A DNA stretch of 64,000 bases from Vreelandella sulfidaeris (GTDB lineage: Bacteria; Pseudomonadota; Gammaproteobacteria; Pseudomonadales; Halomonadaceae): the NCBI GenBank assembly GCA_007182875.1, contig AP019514.1, positions 1,860,001-1,924,000 on the forward strand, given 5' to 3'. The position numbers and the translations under genes were made by a program. This document shows positions 9,583 to 18,842 of this stretch, one piece after another. The number at the start of each line of letters is the position of its first letter. The first letter of the stretch is position 1. The notes under the pieces are model-generated. The model ran no database searches and was not told the DNA's origin. It saw only the letters and a list, made by a program, of their open reading frames with translations.

Positions 9583-9670
9583 CTCATCCGAGGATTAGTA
9601 GAGCTGAGGCAAAGTTGTTGTATTGAATGCCTTATTCCCTGTATATAAACCCCTTATCCGAAGAATAGAG
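9583..9670 (+). promoter_or_regulatory. promoter flanked by CATCCGAG-type repeats
   Basis: Reads rightward into the gene at 9676. TTGTAT (9618) and TATATA (9642) are 18 bases apart. CTCATCCGAGGAT lies upstream and CTTATCCGAAGAAT downstream. The block is nearly the same as that at 59028 and, on the other strand, at 43575. Confidence 0.65.
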
Positions 9671-9675
9671 TAATT

Positions 9676-10334
9676 ATGTTTAAGGAACATTTAGCAGAAA
9701 TTGCGCGGATCGGAGCGGCGGCAGCGGTTACGTCTTTCATGATCACGTTCGGCATCCGTGCTTTTGGCTTAGGGCTACTCGGAGACGGCGCTTTTGTCAG
9801 TTTCGTGGGTCTTACACTGATCGTTTGCACCGTCATCCTTCTGTGGAATCGGCTATCCGAGTTGAGTCTACTTGGCAGTCGGGTGAAGCTGAGAGACTTA
9901 ACCAACAGTGCGGAGGATGCGATCAAAAATCTTGAGCGCGGGCGAATCAATCTTTACCGCACCATCCTTGGTTTAAAGATGCGATTTAGTGGTGGACTCG
10001 GTCGTTTGTATTTGGATGATCGTGCCGAGGGGTTTCTGGATGCTGTTGAGGTAATTCGCCAGGAGGGGCTTTTGCTGACCTGTCGCCAGATATATACCTG
10101 CATACCAACGCCTTGATTGCATCGATCTATATGAAACTGAGTAGTAATGCAAATTCAGCGCCGCCCTTCGACAAAAGCGATTTGAATCCGACTGAGCTTG
10201 TGAGTGTCTTCGAAGGCTGGGCTGCTTCGGATGGTCGCGATCATCTGGAGACCGGGAACATCCCCGATTACATGAAAAGCATTAATTACCTCAAGCGGCT
10301 TATTGCGATAAACGAAGAGTCGGCGCCCAAATAG
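9676..10334 (+). CDS. inner-membrane protein with cytoplasmic domain
   Basis: About 219 residues on the plus strand after one join near 10080. Two hydrophobic helices near residues 12-33 and 40-58 (FVSFVGLTLIVCTVILLW), then a charged helical domain with KLRDLTNSAEDAIKNLERG. It is a single gene with its own promoter, opposite to its neighbours, and ends at a strong hairpin. That solitary placement is typical of moron genes such as superinfection-exclusion proteins; this is inference. Confidence 0.6.
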
Positions 10335-10336
10335 AA

Positions 10337-10360
10337 GACCCCGGACGCTTTGCCGGGGTC
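10337..10360 (+). terminator. hairpin terminator
   Basis: GACCCCGG and CCGGGGTC form an 8-bp GC-rich stem directly after the stop at 10334; only a weak T-run (TGTT) follows. Confidence 0.55.
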
Positions 10361-10469
10361 TGTTGGGTGATCGTTTGAGAAATCGCGTATAAGCTCCGTT
10401 CCGTATACCCCTAAGTCATCGCACTATGTCGGATACGAACGCGCTCAGGGACGCTTATCTGCTCGATCT

Positions 10470-10492
10470 AGCGCTATTTAGATAGCGCTTTT
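10470..10492 (+). terminator. possible terminator between convergent genes
   Basis: AGCGCTAT-TTAG-ATAGCGCT stem followed by TTT on the plus strand; it touches the stop codon of the convergent PhoH gene. On the minus strand no T-run follows. Confidence 0.5.
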
Positions 10493-11322
10493 ACACTGCG
10501 ACGCTTAACAGCTCGGGATACGTCTCGTAGTTCTCCACAATGCGTCGTGTTAGGTCAGAGCGAACCGAGTCGCTTGCCTCAAAGACGACTGCCCCAAAGC
10601 CTGGGGAGCGGCTGAACCGTTGATAAGCATCATCGAGACCGTTACGAGCGGCGCGAATGTCCTGCTGCGTGCTGTCGCCGTTAATCACGACTCGCACGTT
10701 TTCACCTAAGCGGGTGAGGAACAGCTTCATCTGCTTGGTGGTGGTGTTCTGCGCTTCGTCCAGAATCACGAAAGCGTTCTTGAAGGTGCGGCCCCGCATG
10801 TAAGCGAAAGGCGCAATCTCGATCTTTCCGGTGCCAATCAGGTATTGAACGAACGACTTACCCAGACGCTCTTCAAGCACCTCACGAACCGGCACGAAGA
10901 AGGGCGCAAATTTCTCCAACGTCACCGGGCAGGAAGCCCATGTTTTCGTCGGCCTCTACCACCGGGCGAGTGATGACGATCTTATCGACCTCTTTAGCGA
11001 GAAGAGCGTCACAAGCCATTGCCGTGGACACAAACGTCTTTCCGGTTCCGGCTGGGCCAATACCGAACGTGATGTCATTGCCGCTGATGGAGCAAGCGTA
11101 GTGACCTTGTGCTTCGGTGCGGGCTTCAATGGGCTCGCGCACACGACGGGTCTGCGCTTGAGCCAGATAGCGGGCGACGTCTTCGGTAACTACAGCTCCG
11201 GCTTGGGTGCGGTGATGGCTGGCGTATTGCTCAGTCGGCTGACTATTGCGGCAATTGTGCTTGTCGCGACGGTCAGCTTGGCGCTGGTGGTTCTTCTGTT
11301 GCTTGCGGTTTGATCGAGACAT
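10491..11322 (-). CDS. phoH: PhoH-like ATPase
   Basis: Cytoplasmic P-loop ATPase of the PhoH family, common in phages; often linked with RNA metabolism or phosphate starvation, but its phage role is not settled. Seen: Walker A GPAGTGKTF, ITRPVVEADENMGFLPGD, Walker B FVILDEAQN, and VVINGDSTQQD, all in PhoH order. Two frames join near 10925 to give about 277 residues. Start at 11322 with AGGA upstream. An N-terminal basic, Gln/Asn-rich stretch of about 45 residues precedes the ATPase. A terminator lies immediately before the start, so the gene may depend on read-through or a promoter that I cannot see. Confidence 0.85.
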
Positions 11323-11335
11323 TTGAAAGTCCTAT

Positions 11336-11357
11336 GAAAAAGGCGGCCGAGGCCGCC
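11336..11357 (-). terminator. Rho-independent terminator
   Basis: GGCGGCCTCGGCCGCC followed by TTTTT on the minus strand, between the 55-aa gene and PhoH. Confidence 0.85.
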
Positions 11358-11362
11358 CTAGA

Positions 11363-11530
11363 TCACTTAACGCCAGCCGCTTCTTTCATAGCAGCGACAA
11401 GTTTGTCATCGACCTTATTGGTCGTGTGGGTTGAGATTTCTTCCACCAGAGCAATCGTGACGACGGTCACTAGCTTCTGGGTCAGAAGGGTCTTCAGCAT
11501 GCCAACCAAAAGAACAGGGATGATGTTCAT
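11363..11530 (-). CDS. 55-aa hydrophobic peptide
   Basis: Intact frame starting MNIIPVLLVGMLKTLLTQK, mostly aliphatic for 30 residues and then charged. It has its own operator (11546) and its own terminator (11336), that is, a one-gene transcription unit, which argues that it is really expressed. A small structural or membrane-active role is possible. Confidence 0.6.
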   Translation of the reverse strand: MNIIPVLLVGMLKTLLTQKLVTVVTIALVEEISTHTTNKVDDKLVAAMKEAAGVK

Positions 11531-11545
11531 CGATCTCTCTCCGCT

Positions 11546-11568
11546 AGTAAGTAAGCGATTACTTACTA
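11546..11568. promoter_or_regulatory. phage palindromic operator
   Basis: AGTAAGTAAGCGATTACTTA, 16 bases before the ATG at 11530; on the minus strand TATAGT, a -10 look-alike, overlaps its upstream edge. Confidence 0.7.
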
Positions 11569-11627
11569 TATCAGGCGGTAATTAAATAGACCATATAAGC
11601 ACATGACATTATTGCTGCTACGCTTCG

Positions 11628-12928
11628 TTACCCGATGTTGAACGCAGGGATGATGCTGGTTTCCTTCCGTTTGGGACGCGGATGGTCACCGTGGAAGCCG
11701 ACGACTTTGGCTCCGGTGATCGACTCAAGTGCGCCCTCGAAGATGGCCTTCGAGAAGTGATAGTGGTTGTGGCAGGTTTCGACCCAGTTATCGCCTTCCA
11801 GATACATACAGGCGCCCTTACAAATCTGGAGGTAGGGACACTGACTGCAATGCTCGCGCTGGCTCCAGTGCCAACTGGTGTTTAGCTTCACGTTGGCGAT
11901 GTCATGGATGGTGCCGATGCCGTGCCCCGACTTCGGGCCGGTGTTCTGGCAGGTCACGACGTTGCCTTTCAGGTCAACCGCGATGTCCCCAGGACGGTCC
12001 ATGCCGCACTTCTGGCCGAGTGCCACGCTTGGCTTGCGGGCAGCCAGCGTTCTCATAAACTCATACACCCGCGCCGACAGACTGAACGAGCGGTGACGGG
12101 TGGAGGTTAGATTCTTTTGATCGAGTGCTCAAGTCGCTGGTAGTCCTCGGCGGTGAAGTGTCTGATCTCACCCGAACCGTCGAATTCGTAGTGACTGACC
12201 ACGCCTTCGATGTTGACGAAGACCGCTGGATGCACGCGGGACTGGAACCACTTCACCAGTTCATCAATATCGGTGTTTCTGGGGGTGATCACCGAGCTGA
12301 TGCAGATGTGAGCCTTGGAGCCGTTTTCAATCCGTTCGATCAGTAGCCGTCTTATCTGATCAAGAACGCCCGGCTTGTCGAAGGGGTCTTCGCCACGCAT
12401 GGACTGTGCCGGGCCGTCGTGAGATGGCGATGTTGATGCCGTTGCTTATGATGACGTCAACTTTATCCTCGGTCAGCAGCGAGCCGTTAGTGACGATCGA
12501 GAGTTCGGCCGCAGGCCATTTGTTGACCAGCAGAGGGATTAGCGCCTCAATGCGACGCCAGTAGAGCAGGGGTTCACCACCCCAGAACTCGATCCGTTTT
12601 GGCGCGGTCGTGACCCACTTGTCGAGGTCGCTGATGAATTGCTGCACGTCACCCACTCCGGTCTTCACATCGCTCTCGGTGAAAGACGCCTGAGAGCAGT
12701 AGGAGCAGGAGTAGTTGCACTTTAGGCCAAGCTGAATCTTCAGGGTCTCCAAGTCGCCTGACTTGCCGACCGGATTTTCGGGGCTGAACACGGTCGCAGG
12801 GTGTGATCCCTGTTGTAGACGCCGTTGATCATGTTATTGCCGTCGGCGTCAGTCAGCCGATTGGTGTGGTGGTCATAGTGGAGTGAGAACACCTCACCGC
12901 TGTCTCTCTGCATATCGATGACGAACAT
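11628..12928 (-). CDS. radical SAM/SPASM enzyme (copy 1)
   Basis: About 433 residues after joining four frames (breaks near 12790, 12400 and 12090). Seen: the radical SAM cluster motif CNYSCSYC near residue 77, the WGGEPL motif, TNGSLL, SHDGPAQ, then a C-terminal SPASM domain with GQKCGMD, VVTCQNTG and a final Cys set (HCSQCPYLQICKGAC, VETC) for two auxiliary Fe-S clusters. Such enzymes modify peptide side chains, as in sulfatase maturation or RiPP thioether formation. It is the last gene of a cassette that starts with tail fibre A; the likely substrate is therefore a tail protein, which is inference. It resembles copy 2 (19743-21039) closely, particularly in the SPASM half. Confidence 0.8.
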
Positions 12929-12929
12929 A

Positions 12930-13860
12930 TCACTGCCCCATTGTTTCAGAAATGGAATGAAGTTCGACGATGGCGTCGACGACACTGCCGAAATACTGCT
13001 TGTGCAGGGCAGAGTTGCCTTTAACCGTCGAGAAAAAATCGTCAGGCAGCAAATCTTTGACGCGCTCGGCAGCCTCTAGATACGCTGGCATCGGGATTTG
13101 AAGGCACACGCGATCCATGCTCTCCACCACGCCCCAAGGTCTTGACCAGTTTGGAAACTGAACCACTCTCGAGCCCCTTCACGGCGCTGGCGTATTTGAC
13201 GATCTTCTCGATACCGAGGTGATCCTGAATCTCAACCTCCACCGCCGCGGTCATCCAGGTCGGCATATACATCAAACTATTGGGACCGATGACATGGTTG
13301 ATCACGTCGTCGTAGCCTCGATCAGACATGACCGCGGCCCAGATGCAGAACGAAGACTTGTCCCGCTTGCGCATGCCATCCAGGGAGAGCATGAACATCG
13401 AGGTAGAGAAGTAGTTGGTGCTTACCTTTTCGCGCATCTCATCCAGGTGGAAGTTAGCTTCGCGGTAGATGAGCGCACGAACATCGTTATTCCAGAACGG
13501 CCAGATGCTCGACACCAGGGCCATCGCCGAGTCTGCACCCAGCTCGATGTCCCCAAGGTCTGCCACCGAGCCTTGCGTCAGGGTGTCTTCACCCATAAAC
13601 AGCACCCGCTCAAGTTCCGTCTCGCAGATCATGTAGTCGAGGGCAGCCAGCTCTATATGTTTGTGACGCATCACGCGGATCGAGGCATCAATGTTCAGTT
13701 TTTCCACCAGTCGCTCTACGGCCTTTGGGTCTACTAGGTCGTCGCAGAACAAATGGACGCGGCAGTTCGGGTTGTGGTGCAGGAAACTGGACATAGCAAC
13801 GGTCAGTTGCGGCAGGTTGTAGCTTTTCGCGCAGAACATAACATTAAGCATTCGCGGCAT
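12930..13860 (-). CDS. glycosyltransferase, GT8/GT-A-like
   Basis: About 310 residues, two frames joined near 13150. Opens with a Rossmann-type strand (MLNVMFCAKSYNLPQL), then LERVLFMGEDTLTQGSVADL in the place of the GT8 DxD motif, and YFSTSMFMLSLDGMR like the GT8 acceptor-side motif. The DxD is altered to GED, so the metal site may be unusual. Members move a sugar from a nucleotide sugar to protein or glycan. The gene overlaps the upstream one and its stop lies one base from the radical SAM start: one tightly coupled unit. Confidence 0.6.
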
Positions 13861-14674
13861 TCCTTATGGCAGTCACGATTTGCTCGGCACGGCCCTTGTC
13901 CTGCCATGTCCAGTAGAAACCGGCGTGACGGCTGCCAAGGACTTTCTCCAGGGCAATCTTGCGATCAGACTGGTGCATCACGGCATCGTAAATCTGCTTG
14001 TAGATGGGACGTTGAGCGTTGGAGCGATCGATCACCTCGACGTCTTTGTTCATGAGGATCGCCATGAGGCCCATTTCACTGTTGGTGGTCACACAGACGC
14101 GCTTCGCTCGGCACAGCATGTCGTAGCCGCTTTCACGGCGACTGGCCACGCGACCAGGGAACATGCTTTCAAGTCGGTGCATCAGGCCGGCACTTGAGAT
14201 CGGGTGTGGCTTGACGATCGCATTTTCGTTGTAGACCAGCTCCCTGAGCCTTTCGAAGTCGACATACATATCGATGATGTTGGTGCCGGGCAGGAAGACC
14301 ACTACATCAAGCTCGTGGGTTTCGAAGCCAGGCAGCAGCCGATACTTGTCGAGCCGTTCGCCGCTAAGGATCATGTCGGCGGTCACGGGCGCGTCGTCAT
14401 CTTCCAGAGCCATCTCGGCAAGCCTATATCTGAGCTTGTCGTGGCACGGCGAGATCATGAGACCCTGGCTGAATATTTCCGTGTAAGACAGGCTCTTCAG
14501 CGTGTCGCCGCTGTAGTAGATGTCGAACAGCACCTCGTCTTCGAACGCCTCGTAGAGATGATCAGCGAGTGGGGAAAGGGCGGCCAATCGATGGCCGCGC
14601 ACCACATCCCCGGTCTTGCTAAGCAAGGTGAACGAGTCGTCAATCCGATCGTCAGTCGGATTCAACATGGCCAC
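13844..14674 (-). CDS. capsule-type polysaccharide transferase-like protein (KpsC/LipB-like)
   Basis: Intact 276-residue frame. Features: VVVFLPGTNIIDMYVDF, the KPHP motif, then VCVTTNSEMGLMAIL, as in the C-terminal half of KpsC/LipB and related transferases, where KPHP and the TxNSxxGxxAL loop bind the activated sugar. It is shorter than a two-domain KpsC. It overlaps the GT8-like gene by 17 bases. Together they suggest sugar addition to a phage protein or to host surface glycan; the target is inference. Confidence 0.5.
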   Translation of the reverse strand: MAMLNPTDDRIDDSFTLLSKTGDVVRGHRLAALSPLADHLYEAFEDEVLFDIYYSGDTLKSLSYTEIFSQGLMISPCHDKLRYRLAEMALEDDDAPVTADMILSGERLDKYRLLPGFETHELDVVVFLPGTNIIDMYVDFERLRELVYNENAIVKPHPISSAGLMHRLESMFPGRVASRRESGYDMLCRAKRVCVTTNSEMGLMAILMNKDVEVIDRSNAQRPIYKQIYDAVMHQSDRKIALEKVLGSRHAGFYWTWQDKGRAEQIVTAIRNAANA

Positions 14675-14843
14675 GCTCCTTCAGACACTCGATCACGCGC
14701 TGCTCGACCAAAACATCGATCCGCTTCTCGATCAGAGCGATTACCTCTGACACCTTGTCATCGAAGTTGGTGATATGCTCCAGCAGAATGTCGCTAAGGA
14801 CAGCAACGCGTTCTGCGGCGTTCTTGACGTCTTTCTCGGTCAT
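14652..14843 (-). CDS. small coiled-coil protein, 63 aa
   Basis: Intact frame of almost pure alpha helix with heptad spacing (VAVLSDILLEHITNFDDKV, then VIALIEKRIDVLVEQR). ATG overlaps the stop of the Hint gene (ATGA) with AGGAGA upstream; its end overlaps the next gene. Could act as an assembly or adaptor peptide for the enzymes or fibre of this cassette. Confidence 0.55.
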   Translation of the reverse strand: MTEKDVKNAAERVAVLSDILLEHITNFDDKVSEVIALIEKRIDVLVEQRVIECLKERGHVESD

Positions 14844-15727
14844 GTGTTGTCTCCTGATAAGCGCAGCGCTTTTCTGATGCGGTGGGTGATGCGGCCCATG
14901 AGAGTTATGGGTCTGCCGAACTTTGAGTAGTCAACCTCTTCGTCATTGGCCCAGCCGGACACGACATAGCCGTCGCCGACCATAAAGGTGCGGTTGCCGT
15001 TGGTAACGAGTGCATAGACCAAGTGGTCGTAGCTGAAGGTGTCGATCTTCTCGATGGAAGTGATTTTCTTGTAGCCGCCGCGATAGCCGAGACGTGTTCC
15101 GACCCAATACTCGCCGACCTTCTCGGGCCTGACGCCAACGTATTTCTTCTTGAGGACGTTACCGTCTGCGTCGATGCACTCGACCATCGCGCCGTATTCG
15201 TGCTGGCAATACGCCTGCTTGTCGATGACCGCCCAGCCGTTCTCCGTCCAGGTAAGGTGATCGGCGGTATTCATGTAGTCGCCGTTGATGCGATACATCG
15301 GGCGACCGCTGAGCGTTGGCCGGTCGTAGAACAGCACCTCGGAGATGCCGCCGTAGCCGTCCATCAACTTATCGCCGATCTTAACGTCAGCGATGCGCTT
15401 CTTAGTGCCATCCGCCATCCAGACCAGAGTATCGGCATGGAAGCAGGTGCAGTCACAGTTACAGTTAGAGACGTAGTAGGTCGACCACGACGTTGTGGCA
15501 CTGTAGCTGGTCGAAAAGCTGGTTGAGGCACTGTAGCTGGTCGAATAGCTGGTGGTGGTAGTCAAGCTGGTCGAATAGCTGGTGGTGGTGTTGCGGAAGA
15601 CCGAAACACCCCGGAATTGACTGAAGCTGATTTCACCAGCAGAGGGAAGGACAGGGCTGCCTTTCCCGCGGAAGTCACTCAGCGACACCGTTCCCGACAT
15701 GATGAATGCCGTCCTTATGGCACTCAT
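14840..15727 (-). CDS. tail-associated Hint-domain protein with Ser/Thr/Tyr repeats
   Basis: Intact 295-residue frame. Residues 1-45: a structural lead with SLSDFRG and ISFSQFRG, as in phage tail-tip proteins. 46-87: a low-complexity stretch of TTSYSTS-like repeats. 88-95: NCNCDCTC. 95-260: Hint (hedgehog/intein) domain, with block A CFHADTLVWMADG starting at Cys95, block B TADHLTW and a block F-like strand ending YVVSGW. There is no terminal His-Asn, so full protein splicing is unlikely; N-terminal cleavage or transfer at Cys95 is possible. Its start overlaps the stop of tail fibre A. The repeat zone could be glycosylated by the two downstream transferases (inference). Confidence 0.7.
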   Translation of the reverse strand: MSAIRTAFIMSGTVSLSDFRGKGSPVLPSAGEISFSQFRGVSVFRNTTTSYSTSLTTTTSYSTSYSASTSFSTSYSATTSWSTYYVSNCNCDCTCFHADTLVWMADGTKKRIADVKIGDKLMDGYGGISEVLFYDRPTLSGRPMYRINGDYMNTADHLTWTENGWAVIDKQAYCQHEYGAMVECIDADGNVLKKKYVGVRPEKVGEYWVGTRLGYRGGYKKITSIEKIDTFSYDHLVYALVTNGNRTFMVGDGYVVSGWANDEEVDYSKFGRPITLMGRITHRIRKALRLSGDNT

Positions 15728-18298
15728 TTCCATGGCTCCCGTTGAGGGAGCGTGCCGCCGATCTTGGTTGATGTCGACTTGCTTGTCGCCTTCGTCGTGG
15801 TGGTCGACCTGGATGTCGTATGCGACTTGGCTGTCGACCTGGACGTCGTCTTCGTCTTGGTAGTCGACCTGGACGTCGTGCGAGTCGCCATTAACGAACA
15901 CCCCATGCTCAAGAGTGGCAATACGAGATTCCAGCACCTCTCGCATAGCTTTCTCTTCTTTGATGGCTTCGATGAGTAGACCGACAAGGTTGCCGTATGC
16001 GACGGAGTAATGACCATTAGGGCTGGTTTTGGTAGGCCCACCAGTAACCGCTTCCGGCAAAACCTTGATAACCTCCTGAGCAATAACACCGGTCTGTCTA
16101 AATGGGGTGGAGCGATTTCCCTGTTCGTCGTAGGTAATATCGGTTCGCTCAAAGTGTAACCGCCAAGTCGAGAGACTTTATCTAGCGCGTTGCGAATCGG
16201 TTCGATATTGGTCTTTACGCGAGCGTCGGAGTAAGCCGTAATATTTCCCGACGTCCAAATACTATCGCCAAGTGAGCATCGCGGAACGCCGTTGGCACAC
16301 CACACCATTTGATGGCCACCGCCCATCGTGCCGCCCGTGGCGTTATTGGTATGCTTATAGGCGAGGCCATATAAGTTGCCGAAATCCTCCCCAGTGGCAG
16401 GAATAGCGTAGCCAGACCCCATCGACCATATATGACCGGTGCGAGTAGCGTCGTAGGTGCCATACAAGCCCGCCTGACGGAAGTCTGTATTGTTGACCAC
16501 TAGCTTGCCGTCACTTTCTACGGTCAGCCGATTTCCCAGCGTCTTTACTTCATGTTGATCATGCGTATGAGCCGCAGGGGTGAACGATGCGGGTTTCGAG
16601 CCGACGTCGGCCCAAACAATACCCAGCGCAGTTTTCACCTGATCGGGGGTAGAAGGGCGCATATAATCGCCACCAATAGTCTTGGTGGTGTAGATGCCAG
16701 CAATATCTGCGTTTGTGGAGGCGTATGTAGAGCGGAACAAACGACACCAAGTATCGCCACTCGCGTCGCGAATCATCGGGGCGCTGCCGGTTGCCCTCAA
16801 ATGCAAAGTCGGTCTTTAAGTGAAAATCAGAGGCGTGTTTACCATCAAGCAGATCGGCATTAAGGCCGGAACTTTCACCGTGAACGCGCTTAATCGATGC
16901 CATCAATTGGGAGTCAGATACATCACCAATAAAGCCACCAACGGACGTCACGCGCTCAGTGTTGTCGACGTGGTCCCAATCCGTGCCGTTAAAGATGATC
17001 TGATCGCCGGTCAGAAACTCTTCGCCGTTGATGGTGCCAGCGACTGATACCTTGTAGAAGTGCCCGATAGAGGGAGCAATTGCACTGGGATAGACCCCTG
17101 TAGAGGCATCCCAGGAGCCAACATAAATCAGTGTGCCGGTAGCAATCGTGCGCGTCTTCAGCATATAGTGCTTGGCGCTGAAAAGGCCCGGTGCGATCTC
17201 AATATCTTCGTCTTGGGCTGCCCACATCATTGCCTCAATACGGGCAATGTTGGTGTTGGCTTCTGACGCGGATGCGTTGGCAGCGCTAGCGGCAGAATTA
17301 TCAGCGCTATTTTTAGACGCAGTTGCCGCAGCCTCAGCGGTTTGACGCTCAGCGAGTGAACGATCAGCCTCTTTACGAGCGCTGTAGCGGTTCTCAGCGT
17401 TGACCACACCCACCACACCATCGCCAGTTGCCCATTCGCGTGACTCATCGCGAGCTGCTTCAGACGCAGCTTTGGCCGTAAGCGTGATGTTTTTATGTTC
17501 GTTTACCGTGACGACATTGGTGGCGACATTGTCGGCACTGGTGTTGACTTCAGAAGCTCTCTGGTCGATGTGCGCTCGCTGCGCATTGATGTGTTCAGCC
17601 TGGGCGTCGACGTGAGTCACTTGCTCGCCAACATGGACGACCTGCGAATCGACGTGCGCTTTCTGCTCATCGACGTGCGCTTTCTGCTCATCGATGTAAA
17701 TTCTGTTGTTAGACGTGACCGACTCTGATGCCGAAGCTGAAGCCGAAGATGCCTGCGCGCTCAACGCCGCCTGATTAACGGCAGACAGGTCTTCGTATAG
17801 CGCCTCAGCTTCTTGTCTCGCTATCTCTGCACGCTCTCGATCGGCAGTCACAGTCAAGAGATCAGCGGCAACCTGCGTGGCGTCTTCCCGCACCTGGGTC
17901 GTCTGGGCGTCCACGACACTGCGTTGAGAATCGACATGCGCACGTTGGCTATCCTCATGCGCACGTTGAGCATCGAGGTGAGCCCGCTGCTGGTCTAAGT
18001 GCGCACGCTGATCATCAACGTGAATAACCAGCTCTTCAATATGCGTTCGATTGGCTGTGGTAGTTTGGGCGTTATCATCGGAGGTAGCGACAGCCGCTTC
18101 GATCTCCGAGAAGTCCCTGAACCTCGCCAACATCAGATCACGGGTTTCTTCTGTGGTGACTGCTGCCGTTTCAGCTCGATCTCTCGCAGCGACCGCGACA
18201 TTTTGGGCTTCCGTCGAAGTAGTCTTGACCAGAACAACCTCTTCGACCAGTTGTCTGTTGGTCGCCTCAAGAGCAACCAAAGTCGTTTCGATGGTCAT
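15724..18298 (-). CDS. tail fibre A with C-terminal S74 chaperone
   Basis: About 857 residues after joining frames near 16790, 16160 and 15900. Residues 1-330 are coiled coil with repeated seven-residue units of the RAHVDSQ type. Then a shaft with TGDQIIFNGTDWDHV and a DLLDGKHASDFHLK spacer, and a C-terminal S74 peptidase/chaperone domain beginning SDARVKTNIEPI; in the family the Ser and Lys of this motif act in self-cleavage after trimer formation. The final segment is Ser/Thr/Lys rich. It binds the host surface. The stop overlaps the start of the Hint gene (ATGA). Confidence 0.75.
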
Positions 18299-18389
18299 TT
18301 ACCGCGTCCTCTTGATGATCAACGTCAGAGCCAGAGAAATACTGATGATGGCCCTATTGGCGTATGCAATTTGCTCCCGCTTCGGTCAT
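18299..18389 (-). CDS. about 29-aa membrane peptide
   Basis: MTEAGA..., then AYANRAIISISLALTLIIKR after removing one extra base near 18372; ends TAA directly before the fibre A ATG. GGAG lies upstream of the start. A single helix with a charged end, close to the lysis genes. Too short for family assignment. Confidence 0.4.
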
Positions 18390-18402
18390 GGCTTACTCCA
18401 AT

Positions 18403-18663
18403 TCACACGATGATCTGCGGCAGAATGTCGAAACGACCCTCGATAACGCGGAACGCCTCTTTGGTAGCGCCGGTATGCAGGTCGTATATCTCCGCCAGCT
18501 CGATCGCGTAGTAGTTTTTGCTCTCAGGCAAAGTGAGGGTGTAGGCGGACGTCAGCGTTACAGTGATTGTTCTGGCAGCTCGATCTACATTTAATCTGCC
18601 GTTGCTCTCGTTGAACGTGGCAATCAAACGCGAGGTGGTAGCGCGGGTCATCCTGACCTTCAT
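18403..18663 (-). CDS. phage protein of unknown function, 86 aa
   Basis: Intact frame from the ATG at 18663 with AGGTGAGC directly upstream. Beta-rich with RTITVTLTSAYTLTLP and an end FRVIEGRFDIL. This kind of short protein is found beside tail fibre and lysis genes in other siphoviruses in my recollection, without known function. Confidence 0.55.
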   Translation of the reverse strand: MKVRMTRATTSRLIATFNESNGRLNVDRAARTITVTLTSAYTLTLPESKNYYAIELAEIYDLHTGATKEAFRVIEGRFDILPQIIV

Positions 18664-18748
18664 GCTCACCTCAAACCTGCCTAAATCGATGTTTAAAAGG
18701 CGTCGTTAGCCATGTAAATGACGAACGAATATGCCTTTCCTTTGTTAC

Positions 18749-18763
18749 AGCTCAGTTGGTAGA
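18749..18763 (+). other. tRNA D-arm-like fragment
   Basis: AGCTCAGTTGGTAGA matches the D-arm consensus of bacterial tRNAs. No anticodon arm or T-arm follows, so it is not a tRNA gene; possibly a relic or chance. Confidence 0.3.
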
Positions 18764-18793
18764 ATTCGCTCGGCCATCCACTGTCTCTATAAA

Positions 18794-18810
18794 AGTAAGT
18801 GCTTACTTAT
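18794..18810. promoter_or_regulatory. phage palindromic operator
   Basis: AGTAAGTGCTTACTTAT in the gap after the endolysin stop; reading leftward it precedes the 86-aa gene and fibre A. TAGAAT overlaps its upstream edge on the minus strand. Confidence 0.6.
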
Positions 18811-18842
18811 TCTATAGGCGAAACTACTTCAGTGGAAGGCCG

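Noticed and set aside
15752..15979. Acidic frame rich in Val-Asp (DVQVDYQDEDDVQVD) joining fibre A and Hint in one frame
   Set aside because: The alternative frame ends in a TGA that overlaps the Hint ATG (ATGA), the usual junction here, so I treat the acidic reading as a shadow after a base error; a fusion is not fully excluded.
17540..18010. Possible CRISPR array from regularly repeated 21-bp units
   Set aside because: The units encode the RAHVDSQ-type heptads in frame and vary at codon positions; there are no constant repeats with unique spacers.
17495..18413. Several plus-strand frames rich in repeated Ile-Asp-Val or Leu-Arg units
   Set aside because: They are the antisense of the seven-residue coiled-coil repeats in tail fibre A.
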